Below, one piece after another: positions 15,956 through 24,188 of a stretch of DNA of 64,000 nucleotides. The translations under genes were made by a program, and so were the position numbers. The notes beneath the pieces are model-generated. The model was not told where the DNA came from, made no database searches, and was given only the letters and a program-made list of their open reading frames with translations. This DNA comes from Nitrobacter sp051535215 (GTDB lineage: Bacteria > Pseudomonadota > Alphaproteobacteria > Rhizobiales > Xanthobacteraceae), in assembly GCF_051535215.1 (NCBI RefSeq), contig NZ_JBPPLY010000008.1:1-64000 (forward strand), in the 5' to 3' direction. Every line of letters starts with the position of its first letter. The stretch's first letter is position 1.

Positions 15956-16930
15956 ATGAATTTGCAGATGCTCGCAATGGCATTCATGGCCGCGACCGCG
16001 GTAGGCGGCATCGCCTGGGTATTCCTGTATCCGGCGCTATCGGGAGAGACGAAGGCCGAAAAGCGCCGCGCCGCGTTCGCGCGGACGGCGCCGACAGTCC
16101 GTCAGGTCGACAGGGCCCAGCGTTCGCGCCGCGACCAGATCGAAGGATCGCTGCGGGAAATCGAACAACGCAGCAAGCGCAACAGCAAGGTCGCGCTCAG
16201 CACCCGAATCGCTCAGGCGGGCCTGTCCTGGTCTAAGGAGAAGTTTCTGATCATCTCAGGCATTTTCGCCGTGGTCTGTTTTGCCGTTCCGATAGTCCTG
16301 GGGTCCGGACCTCTGGCCGCCGCCGGACTCGCATTCGCGGCGGGCTTCGGCTTGCCGCGCTGGCTGCTGAGTTTCCTCAAGAAGCGCCGGGAAAAGGCGT
16401 TTTTGCGCGCTCTTCCCGATGCGGTCGATGTGATTGTCCGCGGCATCAAGGCCGGCCTGCCTCTGTTCGAATCGCTGAAGGTCGTCGCGGTCGATTCGCC
16501 GGAACCGCTGAAAAGCGAATTCGCCGCGATCATCGAAACCCAGGCGATCGGCATGCCGCTCGGCGATGCCTGTTCGCGGCTGTACGAGCGGATGCCGCTT
16601 CCCGAAGCGAACTTCTTCGGCATCGTGGTCTCGATCCAGCAGAAATCCGGCGGCAACCTGTCGGAAGCTCTCGGCAATCTGTCCAAGGTGCTGCGCGACC
16701 GCAAGAAGATGGCAGAGAAAATCCAGGCCATGTCGATGGAAGCCAAGGCGTCGGCCGCAATCATCGGTGCGCTGCCCGTGGTCGTCATGCTGCTCGTCTA
16801 CCTGACCACGCCGGACTATATCTCGCTGCTGTGGACCCATCCTACCGGACGGCTGCTGCTGGCCGCCTGCTTGATATGGATGTCTGTCGGCATCTTCGTG
16901 ATGAAGAAAATGATCAATTTCGACTTCTGA
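15956..16930 (+). CDS. tadB: Tad pilus inner-membrane platform protein TadB
   Basis: A 324-residue GspF-type platform protein. A hydrophobic N-terminus (about 1-25) and a basic linker lead to paired helices near residues 97-135. The type II secretion F domain follows (FLRALPDAVDVIVRGIKAGLPL, the PLGDACSRLYERMP segment and QQKSGGNLSEALGNLSKVLRDR), with two C-terminal helices. The start is ATG 15956, 13 bp after cpaF; an open frame upstream lies within cpaF. Its partner TadC follows after 9 bp. Confidence 0.93.
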   Translation: MNLQMLAMAFMAATAVGGIAWVFLYPALSGETKAEKRRAAFARTAPTVRQVDRAQRSRRDQIEGSLREIEQRSKRNSKVALSTRIAQAGLSWSKEKFLIISGIFAVVCFAVPIVLGSGPLAAAGLAFAAGFGLPRWLLSFLKKRREKAFLRALPDAVDVIVRGIKAGLPLFESLKVVAVDSPEPLKSEFAAIIETQAIGMPLGDACSRLYERMPLPEANFFGIVVSIQQKSGGNLSEALGNLSKVLRDRKKMAEKIQAMSMEAKASAAIIGALPVVVMLLVYLTTPDYISLLWTHPTGRLLLAACLIWMSVGIFVMKKMINFDF

Positions 16931-16939
16931 CGGTGCAAC

Positions 16940-17917
16940 ATGCTCGAACTCCTGGTCGAAAAACTTCACGATCCACGATTCATGACAATGGTACTCGCTG
17001 CCATAGCCGCCAGCGCCACCGTCTATACGCTGATTACGCCATTTTTTGCGACGGAGGGGCTGACGAAGCGGATGAAAGCCGTCGCCAGCGAACGCGAGCG
17101 CATCCGCCAACGCGAGCGCGAGCGGCTCGCCAAATCCGAAAAAGTCTCGCTGCGTCAGGCACCGAAGCAATTCATCTCGAGGATCGTGGAAGATCTCAAT
17201 CTCGGCAAATGGGTGGCTCAGGAAGCCGCGCGCGACAAGCTCGTCATGGCGGGGTATCGCGGTCATGCTCCCTACATCACCTTCCTGTTCTTTCGCATGG
17301 TCACCCCGGTCGTGATGCTGATCGGGGCCGTCGTCTACGTCTTTCTGCTGTCGCAGATGCAGCAATCCATGCTGCTCAAGGTCGGCATATGCATCGGCGC
17401 GGCGTTTCTAGGCTTGCAGGCGCCGATGCTGTTTCTGAAAAACTCAATTACCAAGCGCCAGCTTTCGATCAAGCGGGCTTTTCCGGACGCGCTCGATCTG
17501 CTGCTGATCTGTATTGAATCCGGCATGTCCATCGAAGTCGCGTTTCGCAAGGTCAGCACGGAAATCGGCAGCCAGTCTGTCGCACTGGCCGAAGAGTTCA
17601 CGCTGACCACGGCCGAACTGTCGTACCTGCAGGACCGTAAGGTCGCCTATGAGAATCTGGCGAAACGCACCGGGGTCGAGGGGGTGAAGTCCGTATGCCT
17701 CGCGCTGCAGCAGTCGGAACGATACGGCACGCCGCTGTCGCAAAGCCTCCGCGTAATGGCGCAGGAAAACCGCGACATGCGCATGTCCGAAGCCGAGAAG
17801 AAGGCGGCTGCGCTGCCGCCCAAGCTGACGGTGCCGATGATCTTGTTCTTCCTGCCCGTGCTGTTCGTCGTCATTCTCGGACCGACAGGTATCAAGCTCT
17901 CAGCCACGATGCATTGA
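16940..17917 (+). CDS. tadC: Tad pilus inner-membrane platform protein TadC
   Basis: A 325-residue second platform protein paralogous to TadB. It has an N-terminal membrane helix, a charged linker (RERIRQRERERLAKSEKV), two central helices, the F domain (RAFPDALDLLLICIESGMSIEVAFRKV and QQSERYGTPLSQSLRVMAQENRD) and a C-terminal helix (VPMILFFLPVLFVVILGP). It is the last gene of the plus-strand tad operon. A palindromic repeat lies in the gap before the convergent tadD gene. Confidence 0.93.
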   Translation: MLELLVEKLHDPRFMTMVLAAIAASATVYTLITPFFATEGLTKRMKAVASERERIRQRERERLAKSEKVSLRQAPKQFISRIVEDLNLGKWVAQEAARDKLVMAGYRGHAPYITFLFFRMVTPVVMLIGAVVYVFLLSQMQQSMLLKVGICIGAAFLGLQAPMLFLKNSITKRQLSIKRAFPDALDLLLICIESGMSIEVAFRKVSTEIGSQSVALAEEFTLTTAELSYLQDRKVAYENLAKRTGVEGVKSVCLALQQSERYGTPLSQSLRVMAQENRDMRMSEAEKKAAALPPKLTVPMILFFLPVLFVVILGPTGIKLSATMH

Positions 17918-17937
17918 TCCCCGTCATCGGCGCAAGG

Positions 17938-18029
17938 CGTCATTGCGAGCGAAACGGAGCAAATCCAGCCCCGTGCTTGCTTTAAAAACGTCTGAGATTG
18001 CTTCGTCGCTCCGCTTCCCGCAATTGACG
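17938..18029. repeat. Imperfect inverted-repeat element between tadC and tadD
   Basis: The left arm CGTCATTGCGAGCGAAACGG is answered by a right arm ending GCTTCCCGCAATTGACG, with a spacer of about 25 bp. Arms of this kind (CGTCATTGCGAG and its complement) belong to a repeat type I know from Bradyrhizobiaceae genomes. It may also act as a bidirectional terminator for the two convergent genes. Confidence 0.65.
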
Positions 18030-18066
18030 AAAACAGAGCGCGAATTTCATCAAACCGGGAAAGCCT

Positions 18067-18876
18067 TCACGATCGGCGGGCGCCCTGAGCGAGAACATCG
18101 CCGGCGCCGGCGCGCGCGTTACCGCCGCGCCCGAGCATCTGCTTCAGATAGGCGACGTTCGCCTCGGCCTCGTCGGCGGGCAGATCGGCCTTCACGATGC
18201 TCTCCGCCTCGGAGAACCTGCCCTGCAATCCGACGACAAGCGCCAGATTCTGCCGGATCCGGCTATCGGCACCAGCGCTGGCGTAGGCGCGGCGCAGCAC
18301 TTCCTCGGCTTTGGGAAGTTCCTTGGTCAGGACGTAGGACATGCCGAGATTGGACAGCACCGACGGCTCGTCCGGCGCGATCCTGAGCGCGCTGTCGTAA
18401 TAGCGGCGCGCCTCGTCGTGGCGACCGAGCTTGTCGAGCGTCGTTCCCTGGACTGAAAGAATTCGCCAGTCCGGATTTGCCGGCGTGTGGGCGCGGCTGA
18501 GCACATCGAATGCCTGCTGCGACTGACCGTTATCGGCGAGCGCACGCCCCCAGCCGGCCAGCACGGCTTTGTTGCCGGGATTCAGGATCGCGGCGCGTTC
18601 CAGCACCGCAACGGCCTGGGCGCGCTGCCCGATGGCGCGCAAGGCCTGTCCGTATTTCAGCGCCGCATCGGCGTCCTTGGGATTGGCGCGAAATTTCTCG
18701 CCGTAAACTTCGGCGGCTTGATTAGGATCGGACACTGAATTTGTGTTCGCCTTTGCGCCGAGCGAGCCCGTGATATCCGGAACTCCGGTGGTTTGACAGC
18801 CGCCTAGTGCGCTCGCCAGCATCGCCGACATGGCGGCGGATGCGAGAAGCCTGGCAAGATACGACTGCTGACGCAT
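18067..18876 (-). CDS. tadD: TPR lipoprotein TadD of the Flp pilus
   Basis: A 269-residue lipoprotein with a lipobox (ASALGGC, Cys about 27) followed by tetratricopeptide repeats from about residue 50 to 240 (AALKYGQALRAIGQ, AVLAGWGRALADNGQ, DEARRYYDSALRIAPDEPS and SNLGMSYVLTKELPKAEEV). TadD assists secretin assembly. I chose ATG 18876, which gives a normal lipoprotein leader and has GAAGG 5 bp upstream. An ATG at 18927 adds 17 unlikely residues. It is transcribed towards tadC, with its start facing the aminopeptidase gene. Confidence 0.9.
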   Translation of the reverse strand: MRQQSYLARLLASAAMSAMLASALGGCQTTGVPDITGSLGAKANTNSVSDPNQAAEVYGEKFRANPKDADAALKYGQALRAIGQRAQAVAVLERAAILNPGNKAVLAGWGRALADNGQSQQAFDVLSRAHTPANPDWRILSVQGTTLDKLGRHDEARRYYDSALRIAPDEPSVLSNLGMSYVLTKELPKAEEVLRRAYASAGADSRIRQNLALVVGLQGRFSEAESIVKADLPADEAEANVAYLKQMLGRGGNARAGAGDVLAQGARRS

Positions 18877-18933
18877 GGCACCTTCACTTGTAAATGCGGG
18901 CCGTTTGGAAATGGACGACTTCAGCAATAGACT

Positions 18934-18956
18934 GTTAACCCTAACGTCTGGTTAAC
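18934..18956. promoter_or_regulatory. Inverted GTTAACC/GGTTAAC site between tadD and the aminopeptidase gene
   Basis: Two perfect 7-bp arms, GTTAACC (18934-18940) and GGTTAAC (18950-18956), are separated by 9 bp. Each arm contains the TTAACC half-site seen in CtrA boxes. It is 58 bp from the tadD start and 66 bp from the divergent aminopeptidase start, so it could control either or both. Confidence 0.5.
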
Positions 18957-19021
18957 TACGCCGACTGACACCAGCGCGCTCGGCCGCTAAGCTCCCCCAT
19001 CGAACAGAGATCGAGACACCC

Positions 19022-20401
19022 ATGCATCCCGCGTTCACGACCGCGCCGGCCGAGGAGGCCGTTCCGATCACCCTCGTCGCCGAGACGGCGTGGGAAACCA
19101 CGGGCGCAACGCTGGACGATCATGCACGCCGGTTTGCCGAGGCGAACGGCTTTGCGGCGAAGGCCGGGCAGTATCTGGCGCTGCCGGCGGCAAACGGCGA
19201 GGTCTCGCACATTCTTTTCGGACTCGGCAATGCGGCGGGCCGCTCGCATGATCCCTTTCTTGCCGGCAAGCTGCCTGGCCTGTTGCCCGCCGGGACATTC
19301 CGCTTCGCCAATGCGATCGATGACATGCATCTCGCGACGCTGGCCTTTGCACTCGGCAGCTACCGCTTCGGCCGTTACCGCAAGGCCGACGCGCCGAAGG
19401 CTCGGCTGGTGCCGCCCGACGACATCGACGTCGCCGATATCTCGCGGATGGCGGACGCCGCGGCGCTGGCGCGCGATCTCATCAATACGCCCGCCAACGA
19501 CATGGGACCGGAAGAACTCGCGGCGGCGGCGCAGACTCTCGCACGGCGTTTCGGCGCGGATTTCAACTGCATCGTCGGCGACGATCTGAGGAAGAATTTT
19601 CCGCTGATCCATGCGGTCGGTATGGCTTCGCCTCGCGCGCCGCGGCTGATCGATATGACCTGGGGCGATTCCGCGCATCCCAAGGTCACGCTGGTCGGCA
19701 AAGGCGTCTGCTTCGACACCGGCGGCGTCGATCTCAAACCCGCCACCGGCATGCAGATCATGAAGAAGGACATGGGCGGCGCGGCCAATGTGCTGGCTTT
19801 GGCGCTGATGGTCATGGATGCGAAGCTGAAAATCCGGCTGCGCGTGCTGATCCCGGCGGTGGAGAACGCGGTGGCCGGCAACGCGTTTCGGCCGCTGGAT
19901 GTCTTTCCGTCGCGCAAGGGCTTGAGCGTCGAAATCGGCAACACCGACGCCGAAGGCCGGCTGGTTCTCGCCGACGCGCTGGCCCTGGCCGATGAAGGCA
20001 AACCCGATCTTCTGATCGATCTCGGTACGCTCACCGGCGCGGCGCGCGTCGCGCTCGGACCGGACATTCCGCCGTTCTATACCAGCGACGAGACGCTGGC
20101 GCGCGATCTCTCGCGATGCGCGGAGACCGAGAACGATCCGCTGTGGCGGATGCCGCTATGGCCGGCTTACGACGCGTGGCTGGATTCCAAGGTCGCCGAC
20201 ATCAACAATGCGCCCTCGGGCGGCTTCGCCGGTTCGATCACCTGCGCGCTGTTCCTGCAACGCTTCGTCGAGGCGACGACAAGCTGGCTTCACGTCGATA
20301 TCTATGGCTGGACGCCGACCGCGAAGCCGGCGCGACCCGAGGGCGGCGAATGCCAGGCCGCGCGTGCGATCTACCGACTGCTGGGCGAACGCTATGGATG
20401 A
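19022..20401 (+). CDS. Leucyl aminopeptidase family protein (M17)
   Basis: A 459-residue zinc/manganese aminopeptidase that trims N-terminal residues from peptides in the cytoplasm. The M17 catalytic half has GKGVCFDTGGVDLKP near residue 227, MKKDMGGAANV, and the signature NTDAEGRL near 307-314, all with metal-binding Asp/Glu and Lys. The N-terminal domain is shorter and less conserved than in PepA, so this is the PepB-like branch common in Alphaproteobacteria. Its end overlaps the start of the NlpC/P60 gene by 8 bp. Coupling of a peptidase with a cell-wall hydrolase suggests murein-peptide turnover. Confidence 0.9.
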   Translation: MHPAFTTAPAEEAVPITLVAETAWETTGATLDDHARRFAEANGFAAKAGQYLALPAANGEVSHILFGLGNAAGRSHDPFLAGKLPGLLPAGTFRFANAIDDMHLATLAFALGSYRFGRYRKADAPKARLVPPDDIDVADISRMADAAALARDLINTPANDMGPEELAAAAQTLARRFGADFNCIVGDDLRKNFPLIHAVGMASPRAPRLIDMTWGDSAHPKVTLVGKGVCFDTGGVDLKPATGMQIMKKDMGGAANVLALALMVMDAKLKIRLRVLIPAVENAVAGNAFRPLDVFPSRKGLSVEIGNTDAEGRLVLADALALADEGKPDLLIDLGTLTGAARVALGPDIPPFYTSDETLARDLSRCAETENDPLWRMPLWPAYDAWLDSKVADINNAPSGGFAGSITCALFLQRFVEATTSWLHVDIYGWTPTAKPARPEGGECQAARAIYRLLGERYG

Positions 20402-21236
20402 TCCGCGCCTCACGCCGGCCCGGCCGGAGATTGCCGCACGTTACCTTGAAGGCAAGGTCAAGGCGGAGCGCTACGCCGACGGCGAGGAACGCGAGGTCGT
20501 CGACGCCGTTGCGCCGCTGCAGCGTGAGCCTTTGCCTGACGCCATCCTCGATACCCAGGCGCTGCGCGGCGAGCGCGTCACGGTCTACGATCACAGCGCC
20601 GAAGGCTGGGCCTGGTGCCAATTGAAAAGCGACGGCTATGTCGGATGGATTCCCGACCGCGCGCTTGCAAGGCCCCGCGCAGCCCCGACCCACAAGGTCA
20701 TCGCGCTGCGCACGTTCGCGTTTCCGGGACCGTCGATCAAACTCGCGCCTGCGCAAACACTGCCACTCGGCGCGGCGCTGACCATCCGCCGCCATAACGG
20801 CGTCTTCGCCGTCGCCGCCGGCGACCTCTACATTCCCGCCAGTCATGTCGCGCCGCTCGATCATATCGCCAGCGATTTCGTCGCGGTCGCCGAAATGTTC
20901 GCCGGAACGCCTTACCTCTGGGGCGGCAAGACCAGCCTCGGCATCGACTGCTCGGGTCTCGTTCAGGTGGCGCTCAACGCCGCAGGCATCACCTGTCCGC
21001 GCGACAGCGACATGCAGGAAGCGGCCCTGGGCCGCGCACTGCCCTCTTCAGAAGCGCGACAGCCGCGGCGCGGCGACCTCATCTTCTGGAAAGGCCATGT
21101 CGCGATCGTCCGCGACGAAACCACGCTCATTCACGCCAATGCGTATCACATGGCAACGGCCGCGGAGGGCATTCACGACGCGATCGCCCGCATCAACGCC
21201 GCAGGCAGCGCCGTGACAAGCGTGAAGCGGCTGTAA
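20394..21236 (+). CDS. NlpC/P60 family cell-wall hydrolase with SH3-like domain
   Basis: A 280-residue protein from the ATG at 20394, which overlaps the aminopeptidase stop. Residues about 35-85 form an SH3-like domain (GERVTVYDHSAEGWAWCQL and GYVGWIPDRAL). The NlpC/P60 domain is at about 160-280, with catalytic Cys186 in GIDCSGLVQVAL and a His in KGHVAIV. The family cleaves gamma-D-Glu-diaminopimelate bonds in peptidoglycan peptides. I see no signal peptide, so it may act on imported muropeptides in the cytoplasm, in keeping with the coupled aminopeptidase and the nearby peptide importer. Confidence 0.9.
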   Translation: MDDPRLTPARPEIAARYLEGKVKAERYADGEEREVVDAVAPLQREPLPDAILDTQALRGERVTVYDHSAEGWAWCQLKSDGYVGWIPDRALARPRAAPTHKVIALRTFAFPGPSIKLAPAQTLPLGAALTIRRHNGVFAVAAGDLYIPASHVAPLDHIASDFVAVAEMFAGTPYLWGGKTSLGIDCSGLVQVALNAAGITCPRDSDMQEAALGRALPSSEARQPRRGDLIFWKGHVAIVRDETTLIHANAYHMATAAEGIHDAIARINAAGSAVTSVKRL

Positions 21237-21328
21237 CAGCGCCCGCATGACGGATGCACCGCCAGCGCTGCCGTTCTTATCCATGACCATAGCGTTCTCG
21301 AGCGAAGCACGTCATCCGGCTCGACCCG

Positions 21329-21350
21329 AGGGTGAATACCGGTTCGCGTA
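21329..21350. repeat. Left-half copy of the GCTTCTGAT-type dispersed repeat
   Basis: GAGGGTGAATACCGGTTCGCG shares GTGAATACCGGTTCGCGT with 3626-3643, followed by an A-rich run. The right-half hairpin is missing; a terminator-like palindrome follows instead. Confidence 0.6.
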
Positions 21351-21370
21351 AAGAAAAAACCCGATCGGGT
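21348..21370 (-). terminator. Terminator just after yejF
   Basis: Read on the minus strand, ACCCGATCGGGT is followed by TTTTTTCTTT immediately after the yejF stop. The stem is short, so it is probably a weak Rho-independent terminator. It may form from the end of a dispersed repeat. Confidence 0.5.
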
Positions 21371-21371
21371 C

Positions 21372-23003
21372 TCAGGCTTCCGCGCCGTTTGCCGTCTCCA
21401 GCCGGAACGCCGCGGCGAACAGCGCGCGGGTGTAATCCGATTTCGGACTCTTGAACAACGCCGATGCCGGCCCCTCCTCCACCACCTTGCCGTGCCGCAT
21501 CACGATGAGATGGCTGGCGAGCGAGGCGACGACGCGCAGGTCATGCGAGATGAACATGTAGGTCAGGTCGCGCTTGCGCTGCAGATCGCGCAGGAGATCG
21601 ACCATCTGCGCCTGAAACAACATGTCGAGCGCGCTGGTCGGCTCGTCCAGCACCACAAAATCGGGCTCCAGCACAACGGCGCGCGCGATGCTGATGCGCT
21701 GGCGCTGGCCGCCGGAGAATTCGTGCGGATAGCGAAAGCGCGTCGCCGGATCGAGCCCGACATCGGTCAGCGCCTTGACCACCCGCGCCTCGCGTTCGGC
21801 GTCGGACAGCGAGCGTTGATGCACGCTCAGGCCCTCGGCCACGATATCACCGACCGACATTCGCGGGCTCAGCGCTCCGAATGGGTCCTGGAACACGATC
21901 TGCATGTCGCGGCGGAACGGCCGCATCTCCTTGAAGCGCAGACCCTGGATGTTTTTGCTCAGGAACACGATTGGGCCGTCCGACGAAATCAGCCGCAACA
22001 GCGCCAAACCGAGCGTGGTCTTGCCGGATCCGGATTCGCCGACGACGCCGAGCGTCTCACCTTTGCGCACCTTCAGCGTCACGCCATCGACCGCCTTGAT
22101 GTGACCGACCGTCTTGCGCAGCAGGCCACGCCGGATCGGAAACCAGACCTTGAGATCGTCGGCCGCGATCACGACCGGCGACTCCGGACGCGGCGGGGCG
22201 GGGTCTGGCTTCGGCTCCGCGGCCAGAAGCTCGCGCGTGTAGGGATGTTTCGGCGTCTCGAAGACCTGCTCGACTGGTCCCTTCTCGACGATCTTGCCGC
22301 CATTCATGACGCAGACACGGTCGGCGATGCGGCGGACGATGCCGAGATCGTGCGTGATGAACAACAGGCTCATTCCAAGCCGGGCGCGGATGTCCGCCAA
22401 TAGCGCCAGGATTTGCGCCTGCACGGTGACGTCGAGCGCGGTGGTCGGCTCGTCCGCGATCAGCAGGTCGGGTTGGTTGGCGAGCGCCATCGCGATCATC
22501 ACGCGCTGGCGCTGGCCGCCGGACAACTGGTGCGGATAGCTGGCAAGGCGGGTTTCGGGCTCGGGAATGCCGACCTGCGTCAGCAGCTCGAGCGTCCGCT
22601 GCCGCGCCGCCGCGCCGCGAACCCCGCCGTGCAGCAGCAATATCTCGCTGATCTGCGCTTCGATGGTGTGCAGCGGATTGAGCGAGGTCATCGGCTCCTG
22701 GAAGATGATCGAGATGTCGTTGCCGCGGATGCTCCTGATCTCGCGCTCCGACAGGCCGAGCAGTTCGCGGCCCTTGAAGCGTATGTTGCCGCCGGGGTGC
22801 GACGCGGCCGGATAGGGCAGCAGCTTGAGGATCGACAGCGCGCTGACGGATTTTCCGGATCCGGATTCGCCGACCAGCGCCACGCACTCGCCGCGCCTGA
22901 TATCGAACGAAATACGGTCGACGGCGACCGACGTTCCGCCGGCATGGTGAAACGCGACGGAGAGGTCGCGAACCTCGAGCAGCGGCTGATCGATGGCGTC
23001 CAT
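21372..23003 (-). CDS. yejF: Peptide ABC transporter, fused double ATPase YejF
   Basis: A 543-residue protein with two complete ABC ATPase domains in one chain, as in YejF/GsiA. The first Walker A is GESGSGKS near 41-48 with LSGGQRQRVMIAMAL and DEPTTALD. The second is GESGSGKTT near residue 330 with FSGGQRQRISIARAV and DEPTSALD. It energises the YejBE permease. The yej system imports oligopeptides; in enterobacteria it takes up microcin C, and in rhizobia it has been linked to host peptide resistance and murein peptides. It is the last gene of the five-gene operon, 6 bp after yejE. Confidence 0.94.
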   Translation of the reverse strand: MDAIDQPLLEVRDLSVAFHHAGGTSVAVDRISFDIRRGECVALVGESGSGKSVSALSILKLLPYPAASHPGGNIRFKGRELLGLSEREIRSIRGNDISIIFQEPMTSLNPLHTIEAQISEILLLHGGVRGAAARQRTLELLTQVGIPEPETRLASYPHQLSGGQRQRVMIAMALANQPDLLIADEPTTALDVTVQAQILALLADIRARLGMSLLFITHDLGIVRRIADRVCVMNGGKIVEKGPVEQVFETPKHPYTRELLAAEPKPDPAPPRPESPVVIAADDLKVWFPIRRGLLRKTVGHIKAVDGVTLKVRKGETLGVVGESGSGKTTLGLALLRLISSDGPIVFLSKNIQGLRFKEMRPFRRDMQIVFQDPFGALSPRMSVGDIVAEGLSVHQRSLSDAEREARVVKALTDVGLDPATRFRYPHEFSGGQRQRISIARAVVLEPDFVVLDEPTSALDMLFQAQMVDLLRDLQRKRDLTYMFISHDLRVVASLASHLIVMRHGKVVEEGPASALFKSPKSDYTRALFAAAFRLETANGAEA

Positions 23004-23009
23004 TCCGGC

Positions 23010-24188
23010 CTACCTGAACGTCTTGCGCGGGTCGAAGGCATCACGCACAGCTTCACCGATGAAGATCAAAAGCGACAGCATGATCGCAAGCGCAAAGAAG
23101 CCGGTGAAACCGAGCCACGGCGCCTGCACGTTGGCCTTGCCCTGCGCCAGCATTTCGCCGAGCGAAGGCGAGCCCGGCGGCAGACCGAAGCCGAGGAAAT
23201 CCAGCGCGGTCAGGGTCATCACCGACGACGACACGATGAAGGGAAGGAACGTCATGGTCGCGACCATGGCGTTCGGCAAAAGGTGACGAAACATGATGGT
23301 CGCATTCGACACGCCGAGCGCCCGCGCCGCGGTGATGTATTCGAAGTTGCGACCGCGCAGGAATTCGGCGCGCACCAGACCGACCAGCGATACCCAGGAG
23401 AACAGCAGCAGGATGCCGAGCAGCACGAAGAATCCCGGCACCAGCACCGACGACAGGATCAGCAGCAGGTAGAGCGAGGGAATAGCGGTCCAGACCTCGA
23501 TGAAGCGCTGAAAGGCGAGATCGACCCAGCCGCCGAAATACCCCTGCACGCCGCCAGCGGCGATGCCGATGACCGACGACACGATGGTCAGGCAAAGCCC
23601 GAACAGCACCGAAATCCGGAATCCGTAAATCAGCCGCGCCACCACGTCGCGGCCCTGATCGTCGGTCCCGAGCCAGTTGTATTCGAGATCGCGGCAGCCC
23701 GTGAGGTGCTTGCGCTGCACCACGTCCTTGCATTCAGCCTCGGTCAAGAGCCAGGTCGGCTTCGAGGGCGCCGGCGTCGGCAGATCGAGGTTGTGGGTGT
23801 CGTAGGAATAGCGGATCGGCGGCCAGATAATGGTGCCGCCCTTGTCCTTGATCAGCTTCTGCAGAAAGGGGTCGCGATAATCGGCTGCGGTCTCAAAATC
23901 GCCGCCGAACGCGGTTTCCGGGTAAGTCACGAACGCCGGAAAATAGAAATGGCCGTCCATGTGGATCAGGAACGGCCGGTCGTTGGCGATCAATTCGGCA
24001 AATAGCGAAATGAAAAACAGGATCAGGAATATCCAGAGCGACCAGTAGCCGCGCCGGTTCGATTTGAAATTCTGCCAGCGGCGGCGGTTGAGCGGCGACA
24101 GGCGGAGCCGATGGTCCGCCGGCGGCACGGCTTCGCCGAGCGGCGAAACAGCTCCGGTTTCGACGGGCTTTGGCGGCATCACAGACAT
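23010..24188 (-). CDS. yejE: Peptide ABC transporter permease YejE
   Basis: A 392-residue inner-membrane permease of the DppC/OppC type. An N-terminal helix (YWSLWIFLILFFISLFAELI) precedes an unusually large periplasmic insertion (roughly residues 70-160) typical of YejE. The permease domain follows with the EAA-like stretch (EYITAARALGVSNATIMFRHLLPNAM). I chose ATG 24188, whose A is shared with the yejB stop codon (TGATG). An ATG at 24230 would start inside yejB. It pairs with YejB to form the channel. Confidence 0.93.
   Translation of the reverse strand: MSVMPPKPVETGAVSPLGEAVPPADHRLRLSPLNRRRWQNFKSNRRGYWSLWIFLILFFISLFAELIANDRPFLIHMDGHFYFPAFVTYPETAFGGDFETAADYRDPFLQKLIKDKGGTIIWPPIRYSYDTHNLDLPTPAPSKPTWLLTEAECKDVVQRKHLTGCRDLEYNWLGTDDQGRDVVARLIYGFRISVLFGLCLTIVSSVIGIAAGGVQGYFGGWVDLAFQRFIEVWTAIPSLYLLLILSSVLVPGFFVLLGILLLFSWVSLVGLVRAEFLRGRNFEYITAARALGVSNATIMFRHLLPNAMVATMTFLPFIVSSSVMTLTALDFLGFGLPPGSPSLGEMLAQGKANVQAPWLGFTGFFALAIMLSLLIFIGEAVRDAFDPRKTFR

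Noticed and set aside
22413..24005. 530-codon plus-strand frame
   Set aside because: It is antisense to yejF and yejE and rich in Arg, Gln and His without any domain; the opposite strand encodes clear ABC transporter proteins.
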